Assembly (NCBI RefSeq): GCF_001316285.1
Contig: NZ_BBDO01000003.1
Location: 62,001-126,000, forward strand
Source: Vulcanisaeta sp. JCM 16161
GTDB taxonomy: Archaea > Thermoproteota > Thermoprotei > Thermoproteales > Thermocladiaceae
Length of the DNA: 64,000 nt
Direction: 5' to 3'
Shown: in pieces, positions 10,058 to 20,158 of the stretch
Layout: every line of letters starts with the position of its first letter
Position numbering within the stretch: the stretch's first letter is position 1
Translations under genes and position numbers: made by a program
The notes under the pieces: generated by a model
Told to the model about the DNA's origin: nothing
The model's input: only the letters and a program-made list of their open reading frames with translations
Databases searched by the model: none

Positions 10058-10863
10058 TCATAACTTAAAATCAGTAGGTCTCCAGGAACATGACTGCTCC
10101 TGCAACCTACCCTCCAGGGCATCCTTAATGAATTTCCTCGGATCCCTCACCTCACGCATTGGCTTACCACTTGCGCTTCTCATGAACATAATTACCTCGG
10201 CGAGTATGCTAAGGGCTACCTCGCGGCGGTCCTAGCCCCAATGTCAAGCCCAACAGGTGAGTGAAGTCTCTCCAGCACGTAATCAAGGCTTAATCCCCTC
10301 CTAACCATATCAGCAATCATCACGGCAGCCCTCCTCTGACTCGCGAGTAGGCCTATGAACTTAACATTGTGCTTAAGGGCTATGTAGAGGGCGTCTGCGT
10401 CATAGGGTTTACCACCCTCATTCGCTATTATTACGACGGAGTTCTCATCAATGATTCTCTCGAGATCCCTAAGGTCATTACTTATGAAGTAGGCATTGCT
10501 AAAGGTGTCCTTATTAATATCGCCATTTCCGACGACAGCCACGTAATAACCAATGGCATTGCCGACATCGACCAAGGCCTTGGCTATAAGACCTGAGCCA
10601 ACCACGATAATGGTCGGTCTTGGTTCTATCGGTTCCAGAATAACTTTGGCGCCATTCACCACCGCCTCAATAGCTTTGTTCTCAGTTAATGCCTTATTAG
10701 CTAATTCAAGAACCTCCTTATTAGTCACGATACCAAGTAGGGATTTTCCATTAATTATTATATCAGATAGCACGTTATCACCAGAGATAATTTTAACAAT
10801 GACGATCTTACCACCCTCCGAACCTACCCTGGTTAGAGCTCTGAAGAATTCACATGAAGACAT
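10058..10863 (-). CDS. XdhC/CoxI-family maturation protein
   Basis: Members of this family bind and sulfurate or deliver molybdenum cofactor to xanthine dehydrogenase- and CO dehydrogenase-type enzymes. The N-terminal half shows XdhC-type segments (ALTENKAIEAV), the middle a Rossmann-like nucleotide-binding motif IIVVGSGLIAKALVDVG, and the C-terminus the family hallmark HSPVGLDIGARTA. One indel near 10232 splits off the last 55 residues, which read through SILAEVIMFMRSASGKPM to the TGA at 10058. Position beside the three hydroxylase subunits and the MoaB-like gene supports a role in maturing that enzyme. Confidence 0.85.
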
Positions 10864-10970
10864 CGGCGTATTAACCGATCAGGTTAAATAAGTGTTTTTA
10901 CGCAGTTAATGAATAATTAAGCGTGGGTCGGATGAATTCCTTAAATACCAAAGTATAGGCGTTCTTCTTA

Positions 10971-11498
10971 ATGAGTGTGCCAAGGACAATGCATAGAGAG
11001 GCCGGTCCTAAGACGGCTAACTTCTTCGTAATAACGGTGTCCACGTCAAGGTTTAACGCCAAGGTAAGTGGACAGCCATACACTGATGAGTCGGGGGATC
11101 TGGCGGAATCCATGCTTAGGCAGGCGGGGCATAGAGTTGTTGGTAGGGAGTTGATTAAGGATGACTTAGTAATGATACGGTCACTCGTCGACTCACTTCT
11201 TCTTCGTGACGATGTTGACGTAATAATACTCACTGGCGGTACAGGGCTCGCCAAGAGTGACGTTACGATAGAGGCCATTAGGCCCCTCTTCGAGAAAGAG
11301 CTTGAGGGGTTTGGCGAGTTATTTAGGCAGGTTAGTTATCAGAAGATTGGCACTGGGGTCATAATGACGAGGGCCACGGCTGGGGTTGCTAGGGGTAAGT
11401 TAATAGTAGCCCTGCCCGGCTCGCCAGATGGTGTAAGGACTGGGCTTGAAATAATACTTCAGGAATTGCCCCACATACTCTACATAATTAGGTCTTAG
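10971..11498 (+). CDS. moaB: MoaB/MogA-family molybdenum cofactor protein
   Basis: Binds molybdopterin and, in the MogA/MoaB family, adenylates it before metal insertion. The intact 175-residue product shows the MPT-binding motif ILTGGTGLAKSDVTIEA (about residues 84-100), the acidic segment DESGD near residue 39, and the C-terminal ALPGSPDGVRTGLE. Archaeal MoaB proteins of this length are hexameric or trimeric. It follows the molybdenum hydroxylase genes and would supply their cofactor. The gene is unbroken; a GTG or ATG start near 10971 gives the expected N-terminus. Confidence 0.9.
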   Translation: MSVPRTMHREAGPKTANFFVITVSTSRFNAKVSGQPYTDESGDLAESMLRQAGHRVVGRELIKDDLVMIRSLVDSLLLRDDVDVIILTGGTGLAKSDVTIEAIRPLFEKELEGFGELFRQVSYQKIGTGVIMTRATAGVARGKLIVALPGSPDGVRTGLEIILQELPHILYIIRS

Positions 11499-11599
11499 GG
11501 TAAATACTGAATTTACTTAATTTAATTAAATATTTAATTAAAATGCATGTTTTGCACTAATTATTCATTATTTAACGTCTTTACCTCTCAAAGCATTTG

Positions 11600-11974
11600 A
11601 TGATGCCATTAATTGCCGTAATACCACTGGCTGGTTCGGGTTTTATGATTTATTATACGTATGAGAATGCCAAATACGTTAATGCGTGCTTACCTGGCAT
11701 ATTTCATTGCGATAGGTTTAATTTCATAGTGCCGAGGAGGACTCGGTTATTGTTATCCATTGGGGCTGCCACCAACCTATTCCTAATAGGGCTCTTAATA
11801 ATAATGAATGCATTAATGATTGCCCTGGCCCTATCAATCATCGGGCTACTAATTGGTGTTTATGGCATATACCTGATTGGTCTGGCACAAGGCCTATTGC
11901 ATGTATTGTTTAACCACAGACGTTATTCTATTATCGATTACCCTATTATTAATAGTCAATCCGTGATTGCTTAA
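11600..11974 (+). CDS. Small polytopic membrane protein of unknown function
   Basis: About 124 residues with three or four hydrophobic helices (about 3-22, 52-72, 75-100). A short extramembrane segment has two cysteines six residues apart (ACLPGIFHCDRF), a spacing that recalls the first cysteine pair of vitamin K epoxide reductase-like proteins, but the CxxC active-site motif of that family is absent, so I do not assign it. An AT-rich region with TTTAATTAAATATTTAATTAAA precedes the gene. Starts at either of two adjacent ATGs. Confidence 0.5.
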   Translation: MMPLIAVIPLAGSGFMIYYTYENAKYVNACLPGIFHCDRFNFIVPRRTRLLLSIGAATNLFLIGLLIIMNALMIALALSIIGLLIGVYGIYLIGLAQGLLHVLFNHRRYSIIDYPIINSQSVIA

Positions 11975-12011
11975 CCATAAATATTCAAGAATCTAAATTG
12001 GAATTAAACGC

Positions 12012-13111
12012 ATGAGAAACCTAGTGGTGGCGTTGTTTAGTGTGGTGGGTACGATATCGACTTGGTTCAACTTCCTAGCCTACAATGTTATCGCATCAAT
12101 AATACTAATTAGGTCAGCATTACACCTAAGCCTATTACTATCCTTCACAACGATATTCGTGGCATTCCTCTCGAGGCCTGTCGGAGCCTACGTCTTTGGC
12201 TTAATTGGTGATAAATTCTCAAGCAAGTCATCACTGGCGCTAACCCTAATCATCATGGGCATCTCAACAATGTTAATATCGACGATCGAGAAGACGTGGT
12301 ATGCAACGTATGAATTATTAATACTTAGGATAGCTCAGGGATTAGCTCTTGGTGGTGAGTGGGCCTCGGCTTCGATCCTTACGTACGAATCCGTGAAAGG
12401 CAGCGCTGGTAGTTTTTAACGAGTTTAGTGCAGCTCGGCGTACCGCTTGGTATGTTATTGGTGGGCCTTATGGTTATTCAATGGCGATTGGCATTATTGA
12501 CGGGGTCGTTATTAAGTCTTTTATCGGCAGTCGTAATCTTAACGCTTGCTCAGGGCGTCAGGCCCATTAATTGGAGACTCGCTCTCCGTATTGAGGATGT
12601 TAGGAAAGTCGTTAGGGCCATTGGGGTTAAGTTCGGTGAGAGTTCGGGCTTCTACGCATACACCTCCGTAATCCTCATATACTTCAATGCGCATGAGGTT
12701 TCTGACCTATTAATTACGTCCACGATATCCCCACTAATCTTCACATTAATAGTGTCGGCCATCATGACCAGGGTGAAGCCTACTAAGGTGTTGATGCTTG
12801 GTTATGCGATTTTCTCGCTAATAAATGCGTTCATGTTTAGAATAAACCCATTACTACTCTTTGCGTTCTTCGGTATGGCCGATGCAATGGCATACACACC
12901 GCAATCATTATACCTAGTATCACTGTTTAGGGACGATATTAAGCATATTGGTGCTGGGGTCTCGTACCACGTGGCCAGCTCATTGGGTGGTTTAATGACT
13001 TACTTAATATCAATATTAATATCGATGTACGGCCTTAAGGCAGGGCTTGTAGCAGCACCAGCCCTACTCCTCATGTCCTGCATAGTCTCAATGATAGCCT
13101 TGCTGGTATAG
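12012..13111 (+). CDS. Major facilitator superfamily transporter (MHS-like)
   Basis: A secondary transporter of about 366 residues in the membrane. The cytoplasmic loop motif between helices 2 and 3 is visible as SRPVGAYVFGLIGDKF, and RIAQGLALGGEWASA matches the helix 4 region of the metabolite:H+ symporter group. One T is missing from the run at 12414-12418, splitting the protein after GSAGSF; the second part resumes at LTSLVQLGVPLGM. The corrected product is shorter than the usual 420-440, with about eleven or twelve hydrophobic segments. Substrate unknown; related members move organic acids or sugars. Confidence 0.78.
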
Positions 13112-13157
13112 AGTCATTGGAATTACTTATAAATGAGTCTGCACTGAATTAATTCGT

Positions 13158-13604
13158 ATGGCGAGGGTTCACTATGGTGGTTTCTTTGAGGTTGATAGGC
13201 CTAGGGATGCGGTTTATAACTTCCTCGTTGACCCGAGGAACATAGCCTCAGTAATACCTGGTGTCGAGTCCGTCGACGTTATTGACCCGGACAACTTCAG
13301 GGTTAGGGCTAGCATGGGTGTTGGGGCTATTAAGGGCACGATAAATATAACCGCCAAATTCACCGAGAAGAAGCCGCCGGAGAGCGCCAAGGTCATTGGT
13401 AGGGGTACCGGCATGCAGAGTACCATGGACTTCGAGATTGGCTTCAGGCTTGAGGAGCCAAGCCCAGGTAAGACGAGGGTTAATTGGTACTTCGACGGTA
13501 ACATAGGCGGCTTAATAGGTTCAATGGGCGCCAGGGTACTAGACCCGGTGGCCCAGAGGATAGTCCAGGACAGCGTAGAAAAACTAAAACAGAGACTTTC
13601 GTAA
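13158..13604 (+). CDS. CoxG-like SRPBCC-fold protein
   Basis: A 148-residue protein of the CoxG family (START/SRPBCC fold). CoxG is associated with CO dehydrogenase operons, where it helps recruit the enzyme to the membrane or binds hydrophobic ligands. Recognisable features are the N-terminal GFFEVDRPRDAVYNFLVDP, VIPGVESVDV, and the C-terminal amphipathic helix DPVAQRIVQDSVEKLKQRL. It is intact. It lies 3 to 5 kb from the molybdenum hydroxylase genes but is separated from them by a transporter, so a functional link is plausible, not shown. Confidence 0.85.
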   Translation: MARVHYGGFFEVDRPRDAVYNFLVDPRNIASVIPGVESVDVIDPDNFRVRASMGVGAIKGTINITAKFTEKKPPESAKVIGRGTGMQSTMDFEIGFRLEEPSPGKTRVNWYFDGNIGGLIGSMGARVLDPVAQRIVQDSVEKLKQRLS

Positions 13605-13675
13605 TAAGCCCTAGCCTCGTGGCTTGTGGAAACCTAAAAATTTATTAACTCATTCATAACTCCGTCTTGATAGGT

Positions 13676-15009
13676 ATGAGCCTAATACTGAAGCCTAAGG
13701 AGTCGGCTTTACAAAAGCCGCACCTTAACCTAGCGGTTATAGGGCATGTGGACCACGGGAAATCAACGCTTGTAGGCCACCTACTCGTGGTTACCGGCTA
13801 CGTCGATGAGAAGGGCTTCAAGGAGCTTGAGGAGCAGGCAAAGAAGATGGGTAAGGAGGACTTCGTATATGCGTGGGTAACCGATAGGTTAAAGGAGGAG
13901 AGGGAGAGGGGTGTCACCATTGAGGCGATGCACGTAGGCTTCGAAACACAGAAGTATTTCTTCACAATCATAGACCTGCCCGGCCACAGGGACTTCGTTA
14001 AGAACATGATAGTTGGTGCGAGCCAGGCAGATGCCGCACTGCTGGTTGTATCAGCGAGGCCTGGCGAGTTCGAGACGGGTATTGGCCCACAGGGCCAGAC
14101 CAGGGAGCACCTGTTCCTAGCCGCTACGTTGGGTATTAGGCAGCTAATCGTGGCTGTTAATAAGATGGACGTTGTTAATTACGACCAGAAGAGGTATGAG
14201 CAGATTAAGGCTGAGGTTAGTAAGTTCATGAAGTTACTGGGTTATGACCCATCAAAGGTACCCTTCATACCCGTCAGCGCATTGAAGGGTGACAATATTA
14301 AGGAGAAGAGCAATAACATGCCATGGTACAACGGACCAACACTACTAGAGGCATTAGATGCTCTACAGCCACCACCAAGGCCCGTTGATAAGCCATTCAG
14401 ATTACCAATACAGGATGTCTACACAATAACTGGTGCTGGTACGGTAGTGGTCGGTAGGGTTGAGACTGGAGTGCTGAAGGTTGGTGACAGGATAGTCGTA
14501 ATGCCACCTGCCAAGGTCGGCGATGTCAGGAGTATCGAGACGCACCACATGAAGCTTGAGCAGGCGCAGCCTGGTGACAACATTGGTATTAACGTTAGGG
14601 GTATCGAGAAGGAGGATGTTAAGAGGGGCGACGTAATGGGTCACCTGGCTAATCCACCAACGGTTGCTGAGGAGATTGTGGCTAGAATTGCCGTTCTATG
14701 GCATCCAACGGCGATAGGCCCAGGCTACACGCCGGTGCTTCACATACACACGGCGACTGTTCCGGCGCAGATAGTCGAGTTAATCGCTAAGCTTGACCCA
14801 AGGACTGGCCAGACGGTGGAGCAGAAGCCACAGTTCATTAAGCAGGGTGATGTGGCGGTTGTTAGGCTTAAGCCGCTTAAGGATGTGGTTGTTGAGAAGT
14901 ATAGCGAGTTCCAGGGCTTGGTAGGTTCGCCCTCAGGGACATGGGCAGGACAATAGCCGCCGGCCAGGTAATCGAGATCAAGCCTAAGAAGGTTGAAATT
15001 AAGGCGTGA
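13676..15009 (+). CDS. tuf: Translation elongation factor EF-1 alpha
   Basis: The GTPase that brings aminoacyl-tRNA to the ribosome. G-box motifs are complete: GHVDHGKST (G1), DLPGHRDF (G3) and NKMD (G4), followed by domains II and III. A one-base indel near 14922 diverts the last 30 residues; after correction the protein reads EFQGLGRFALRDMGRT to a lysine-rich tail ending IKA at 15009, about 444 residues. A TATA-like CTAAAAATTTATT at about 13634-13646 supports the ATG at 13676 over the in-frame TTG at 13667. Only six bases separate it from rps10, the usual archaeal pairing. Confidence 0.97.
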
Positions 15010-15015
15010 TGATTA

Positions 15016-15327
15016 ATGCCGAGAAAGGCGCGAATACGCATTTGGGGAACGGATAATAAGCAGGTTGATGAACTTGCCAATGAAATAGTCGGCATAGCCA
15101 AGAAACTTGGCGTTAAGGTCTCAGGACCAATACCACTGCCCAGGAAGAGGCTCCTGGTAACCGTGAGAAGAGCACCAAGTGGTCAGGGATACCACACGTA
15201 CGACCACTGGGAGATGAGGATTTACAAGCGATTAATAGACATGGACGCTGACGAGAGGGCCATTAGGCAGTTAATGAGGTTGAGGGTTCCCGAAAATATT
15301 AAAATCGAAATAGAACTAGTGGATTAG
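15016..15327 (+). CDS. rps10: Small ribosomal subunit protein S10
   Basis: Component of the 30S subunit head. The intact 103-residue protein matches archaeal S10 (eukaryotic uS10) over its full length: RKARIRIWGTD at the start, the GPIPLPRKRLLVTVRRAPSG loop, and the C-terminal RVPENIKIEIELVD. It is directly downstream of EF-1 alpha and likely co-transcribed with it. The 320 bases after it hold no protein gene but two box C/D sRNAs on the other strand. Confidence 0.97.
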   Translation: MPRKARIRIWGTDNKQVDELANEIVGIAKKLGVKVSGPIPLPRKRLLVTVRRAPSGQGYHTYDHWEMRIYKRLIDMDADERAIRQLMRLRVPENIKIEIELVD

Positions 15328-15403
15328 TCACTCTTACCTAACGGTCCTAAACCATCAACGTAAAATTCCTAATATTTCAATTTCTTATTTCTAATGATTA
15401 TTT

Positions 15404-15464
15404 AATCAGCCCTCAGCCTATCGTCACAGCCAACCGCTAGGCGGGCTCTAAACTCATCATCTAA
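15404..15464 (-). ncRNA. Box C/D guide sRNA (putative)
   Basis: On the minus strand: box C ATGATGA (15454-15460), a 13-base guide, a degenerate D-prime box CTAG (15437-15440), a 9-base spacer, box C-prime GTGACGA (15421-15427), an 11-base guide, and box D CTGA (15406-15409). Total size of about 60 bases and this order are those of archaeal 2-prime-O-methylation guides bound by L7Ae, Nop5 and fibrillarin. Flanking TGATTA and TAATCA could form the terminal stem. The weak point is the non-canonical D-prime box. Predicted targets would be CCCTCAGCCTA and GCGGGCTCTAAAC; I could not check them against rRNA or tRNA. Confidence 0.6.
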
Positions 15465-15556
15465 TCACGTAATTACGTATTAAAGGTAAAAAGCCTTTCC
15501 CTGACGATAAATGGCTTGGTTAACTATACCGTGAAGAGACTATGATACTATCCAAC

Positions 15557-15611
15557 CCTCAGCATAGAACCGACTCTTCACCACTCCGCGAACTCGGCAC
15601 TCATCACTCAT
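15557..15611 (-). ncRNA. Box C/D guide sRNA (putative)
   Basis: On the minus strand: box C GTGATGA (15601-15607), a 12-base guide GTGCCGAGTTCG, D-prime-like CGGA (15585-15588), a 3-base spacer, box C-prime GTGAAGA (15575-15581), a 12-base guide GTCGGTTCTATG, and a perfect box D CTGA (15559-15562). Two 12-base guides and a 3-base D-prime/C-prime spacer are the textbook archaeal arrangement. By the D-plus-five rule the D guide would methylate G in CATAGAACCGAC. The D-prime guide complements CGAACTCGGCAC, which resembles a 23S rRNA segment from memory only. Its 5-prime end overlaps the promoter of the M16 peptidase gene on the other strand. Confidence 0.72.
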
Positions 15612-15646
15612 AATCCTTTTATGGCTACCCACTTATTACCCTTTGT

Positions 15647-16890
15647 ATGCTGCACGTCTCAAGGCTAGGCAATGGATTAACGGTAATTGCTCACCATATG
15701 CCCGTAGACGTTGCCGCCATTTACGCATTCTATAATGTTGGCGCCAAGAATGAGTACCCAGGCATATTCGGGGGCTCACACTTAGTTGAGCACATGCTCT
15801 TTAGGAGGATTGAGGGGTTAAGAGGTAGTGTCGATGAGCTGGTAGAAGGTGTTGGTGGTTATTTTAATGGATTTACTAACTACGACTACACGGCTTACGT
15901 CGAAGTATTACCCGTGGAATACGCTGAGTTGGGCTTTGAAATTGAGAGTAAGAGGATGATAAACGCGGTTTTTGACGATGGTGAATTCGAGTTAGAGAGG
16001 AGGATCGTACTCAGCGAATTCGACATGAATGAGAATGACCCAGATTTTAGGCTCATGTATAGGGCATCGATGATTGCCTGGGATACACACCCGTATAGGT
16101 ACGCGGTCATTGGATTGAGAAGTGACCTAAACAGGGTGTCTAGGGATGAGTTATTTAGGTATTATAGGCGTTATTACAACCCTGGTAATGCCGTGCTGGT
16201 CGTGGTTGGCGGATTGGGTGAGGATAAGGCCGTTGAGTTAGCCAATAAGTATTTCGGCGGTATAGAACCTGGTGGTGAGTCGGGAGTTGTTAAACCCTGG
16301 GATGATGGATTACAGGGTAGGGTTAGGGTTGAGCTAAAGGCGTTGAGCGGCGAGACGCCCAGGTTATTAATAGCGTTTAAAGTCCCTGGGGCGCACGACA
16401 TTGATGGCTTAAGGAAAACAATTCTAACAGACTTCATAATCTCCGGCGATAGGGCATTCGCCTATGGCCTAACGAGTAGGGAACCCATGGCAGTTCCAAG
16501 ATCCTCAAGGCTTTATAGGCTCGTTGAGGAGGGCCTTGGTGATGCGGTCTATAGTTATTACGAGGTTACTTACATGAATAACTTATACTCAATAATAATA
16601 TATAATGTCAAGGACCCAGACAAAGCAATCATGAGGGTTGAGGAATTACTAGCAGAAAGACCGAGCGAGATGAGCTGGGCTTTGCCAGGGAGAGGATAAT
16701 GGCTAGGCTCGTCTTCTCCACAGACTCGCCAAGTAAGTTAGCTCAGATTTACGGCTTGTCGCAATTATTCATGGGTGATCCAGGTAAGTTAATATCCGTA
16801 ATCGAGGACTCGACGAAATTGGGCGCCAGTGAGTATGTTGATTTTGTGAATAATCTATTGAGTAGGTCGATTTCGGTCATTTACGGGTGA
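15647..16890 (+). CDS. M16-family zinc metallopeptidase, catalytic subunit
   Basis: The inverted zinc motif HxxEH is present as His45-Leu-Val-Glu48-His49 in GGSHLVEHML, and the third ligand is expected in the downstream LERRIVLSEFD segment. The protein is about 414 residues after correcting an indel near 16670, the size of single M16B subunits (mitochondrial processing peptidase and PqqL relatives). These enzymes work as clam-shell dimers with a non-catalytic partner, which is the next gene, overlapping by one base (TGATG). A TATA-like CTTTTATGG at 15617-15625 fits leaderless transcription from ATG 15647. Likely degrades peptides in the cytoplasm. Confidence 0.87.
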
Positions 16891-18003
16891 TGGCTATGGT
16901 GCTAATAAATTATTCATTAAATCGCCTGTGAAGGATGTGACCGTACTTGACATTAAGTTGAACCTGGGCTCACTGCAGGAGGCTTATCCTGGCGTTGCGA
17001 ATGTCCTAATACCGCTATGGAGAATGAGTAATTACGCCAGGGAGTTGGAGAGAATGGGTGTTTCATTCTCCTTCGAGAAGGGGTTTGACGCGCTCACGCT
17101 TAGGGTTAAGGCTAGGTTCTCCGTCGTTAATAGGGCCGTGAAGCTGATAGAGGACATGCTCCTAAACCCAGTCATTGATAGGTTAAGTGATGCCATTAGG
17201 GAGGCAAAGACGAGCATAAGCATTAATAGGGAGGACACCTCGGTCAGGTCAGTTGCCGAGGCTCTGAAGGTGTTATTTAATGACCACCCATACTCTAGGC
17301 ATCCCCTTGCCTATGATTATAGCCTTGATGGTATAACAAAGGATGATATTAAGAGGGCTGTTGACGCTTTGAAGGTCTTGTCATTGACTGTTGTTGCCCC
17401 TGAGAATACGATAGATATTAACCTGCCATATGCAGGCTATGCCAAGTGCCCATAAGTAGGTTTGGGAGTGGTGATGTTGATGTGAGGCTTGAGGGTAAGG
17501 TTCAGGCTACAATAACCATCGCCTATCCAAGCTACGGCATTACGGACCTAGAGGGTTCCTTTAGGGTTACGGTTATGAATACCATACTTGGGGGTATGGG
17601 CTTAATATCGAGACTTTACAGGGAGGTTAGGGTGAAGAGGGGCCTTGCTTACTATGCGTACTCCATGTATTGGCCATTGGGTAGTTCGGGTGTGCTTATC
17701 GCAATGGCTGGTGTACGTAGGGAGGTCATTAAGGAGACTATCGACGTTATGCTTACCACAATAAGTAATCAAGTGATTTCTGAGGAGGAATTGAATATGG
17801 CCATTAAGAATAGGATTGGCAGGCTTAAGGTAAATGCTGAGTCGCCAGAGGGTATGGCAATGCTTTATTCAGTGATACCAACCTATGGCTTACCAACTAA
17901 TTACTATGAGAGGTTCATTGATTACATAGGTAGGTTAAGGCCTGAGGACATATCGAGGGAATTAAGCAATTTATCGAGGCCCGTCATTGCCGTGGTTGGC
18001 TAA
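16890..18003 (+). CDS. M16-family peptidase, non-catalytic partner subunit
   Basis: Second M16-fold protein, about 371 residues. It lacks HxxEH, but its C-terminal half carries the conserved substrate-binding R/Y motif (REVRVKRGLAYYAYSMYW), as in the partner subunits of M16B heterodimers. The start ATG (16890-16892) overlaps the stop of the catalytic subunit. Frame breaks near 16913 (an A run in MVLIKLF) and near 17450 (around YAKCP) are consistent with indels. Together the pair probably forms one heterodimeric peptidase. Confidence 0.82.
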
Positions 18004-18050
18004 TTATATAGGTTATTGAGGATAAGGCTTATTAATACATAGTGCTTAAA

Positions 18051-19269
18051 ATGGTCGTGAATTCCCTAAACCGGCACGCAGGAAGCCAGGTAAAATCGCA
18101 CTTGCCTACTCAGGGGGTCTCGATACAACAGTAGCCATTCATTGGCTCAAGGAGAAATTCAATGCGGAAGTTATAACGGTAACCGTGGATGTTGGGCAGG
18201 ACGATGATTTCAAAGACATTGAGGAAAGGGCGTATAAGGCTGGAGCCATTAGGCATTACACCATTGATGCAAAGAGGGAGTTTGCTGAGGGTCCCGTGGC
18301 AATGGCGATAATGGCCAACGCCCTGTATGAAGATAAGTACCCATTGGGTACGGCATTGGCTAGGCCATTAATTGCGAGAAGGTTGTTGAAATTGCTAAAA
18401 GGGAGGGTTGCGATGCCATCGCCCATGGATCCACGTCTAAGGGCAATGACCAAGTTAGGTTTAATGAGGCATTAATGGCCCTGGCGCCCGATATCATGAT
18501 TATCGAACCGGCGAAGATATGGGGCATGAATAGGGCTGAGGAGATCGAATACGCGAGAAAGCACGGTATTCCAATACCCAATATACATAGCAGGTTCAGT
18601 ATTGATGATAACCTATGGTCAAGGAGCATAGAAGGCCATGAAATAGATGACCCCAGTGTTGAGGTTCCTGAGGACGCCTTTAAATGGACAGTACCACCCG
18701 AGAAGGTTGATAAGCCGCTCACACTTGAGATTGAATTTAGTGAGGGATTACCCGTTGCTATTAATGGTGAGAAGATGGACCTGGCAGGCCTAGTATCGCT
18801 ACTAAATAGGGTTGTTGGTATGCACGGCTTTGGTAGGATCGACCATATCGAGAATAGAGTTGTTGGTTTTAAGTCCAGGGAGGTTTATGAAGCCCCAGCC
18901 GCGTTGACGATAATTGAGGCTCATAAGGACCTGGAGAAGCTCGTCTATACACCGCTTGAGTATAGGTTTAAGAAGATCGTTGACCAGGTCTGGACTGACC
19001 TAGTATATAACGGCTTATGGCATGAACCACTGCGTGAGGAGCTTGATGGGCTTATCAGGACCATGAATAGGTGGGTTAGCGGTATTGTTAAGGTCAAGGT
19101 ATTCGGCGGATTAACGATACTTGGTAGGGAAAGCCCATACGCAAGCTATAGTAAGGACCTCGTAGATTACGTAAGTGGTTGGTACCCAAGTGAGGAGGAG
19201 GCAAGGGGCTTCATAAAGATGCACGTACTACACTCATTAATGGCCTATAGAGCCAGACATAGAGCATAA
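18051..19269 (+). CDS. argG: Argininosuccinate synthase
   Basis: Condenses citrulline and aspartate with ATP in arginine synthesis. The ATP-binding motif AYSGGLDT is at the N-terminus; [16 protein letters not shown] and EPAKIWGM follow, and the C-terminal dimerisation tail is present. The sequence breaks in an A run near 18078 (before [10 protein letters not shown]) and near 18372; corrected length is about 406 residues, normal for the family. ATG 18051 is the first start compatible with the corrected frame. argH follows after a pseudogene and a PaREP1 gene. Confidence 0.94.
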
Positions 19270-19310
19270 AGGGACTATTGTTAATAAGGATACCTAATTA
19301 AAAGCACCAT

Positions 19311-19595
19311 ATGGGTTTAGAGAAGGTTAGAACAACGCACGTGGGTAATTTACCAAGACCACCTAACTTAACTCCTCAAAACCTGGATAAGGCCATTGAG
19401 GATATTGTTAAGATACAAGTTGAGATTAGGCTTGACGAGGTTAATAATGGGGAAGCATAGACGCCAATTATTCATTAGCGATTTAACTGAATTACCGATT
19501 TGCCTCAGGTTGCCATAAACCCCTGTAAGCCCTTAAATCCGCAAGACGAAGGTTGAGGAACATAGTACTCGTGGTAAAGGGCTCCTAATGACTCA
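19311..19595 (+). pseudogene. Decayed MetE-like (cobalamin-independent methionine synthase) remnant
   Basis: A 49-residue reading frame (19311-19460) begins with VRTTHVGNLPRP and ends QVEIRLDEVNNGEA, matching the N-terminal strand and NDGE region of MetE C-domain proteins, which normally run 330-380 residues. Only about 130 more bases before the next gene show weak similarity to the family C-terminus (ARRRLRNIVLVVKG at about 19546-19587). Around 280 residues of the barrel are missing, so this is a deletion remnant, not a simple sequencing frameshift. The stretch 19270-19643 contains nothing else I can support. Identification of the N-part is good; the C-part is tentative. Confidence 0.55.
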
Positions 19596-19643
19596 AATAT
19601 TAAATATATGCTTAGATTTTCATTATCTAGGAGGGAAGTTCAT

Positions 19644-20126
19644 ATGCAATTAGCAAAGCCTTGGTACGACCCTAAGGAGTACAAAAGGATTAGGATCGAT
19701 GAGGCCAGGAGTGAGTTAGAACTCGCCAAGAGATTTCTTAATGAGGGATTGATCAGAAACGCCGCCGGCAAGGCATTTCAGGCGTGGAAAGCTCTCGTAG
19801 CAGCATTGGCAGTTGATAAGAGGGATGAGCTGAGTAAGGTCTTTAGCGGTAAGGTTAGGTTGAGGGGTAGGTTGGAGCGCGTTGATAGGGTTGATTGGGT
19901 GATAGCGGTTATGCCGACGAGTTACCTGAAGGATGTGGCTATGATCATTGGTGGCAGGGTTGATTTGCTCACGGATAAGGCGCTGTGGATTCATCAATAC
20001 CAATACAATGGGCCCGATCCTGAGAGGGTACTTAGTCCTTATAAGGATGATGAGACCGCTAGGAAGGATATTGAGACACTGATTAGAGAGACTGAGGAGA
20101 TCCTACGTAGTATGGGTGGTCAATGA
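19644..20126 (+). CDS. PaREP1-family protein
   Basis: Intact member of the PaREP1 family, a helical protein family multiplied in Thermoproteales and of unknown function. The core ARSELELAKRFLNEGLIRNAAGKAFQAWKALVAALA resembles the HEPN-like helical hairpin of the family. About 160 residues from the ATG at 19644, which is preceded by a Shine-Dalgarno (aggaggg) 8-10 bases upstream; the longer start at 19608 lacks one. It sits between a metE remnant and argH. Two other relatives are in this window (35492 and 63264). Confidence 0.75.
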   Translation: MQLAKPWYDPKEYKRIRIDEARSELELAKRFLNEGLIRNAAGKAFQAWKALVAALAVDKRDELSKVFSGKVRLRGRLERVDRVDWVIAVMPTSYLKDVAMIIGGRVDLLTDKALWIHQYQYNGPDPERVLSPYKDDETARKDIETLIRETEEILRSMGGQ

Positions 20127-20158
20127 AATCCTTAAAACATAGCCCCTAGCCTATCAAT

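Noticed and set aside
11600..11974. Vitamin K epoxide reductase homologue
   Set aside because: Only one cysteine pair resembles the family; the CxxC active site is missing and the protein is too short.
15465..15556. A third box C/D sRNA between the two called ones
   Set aside because: Isolated CTGA and GTGAAGA words occur, but no box C at a suitable distance on either strand.
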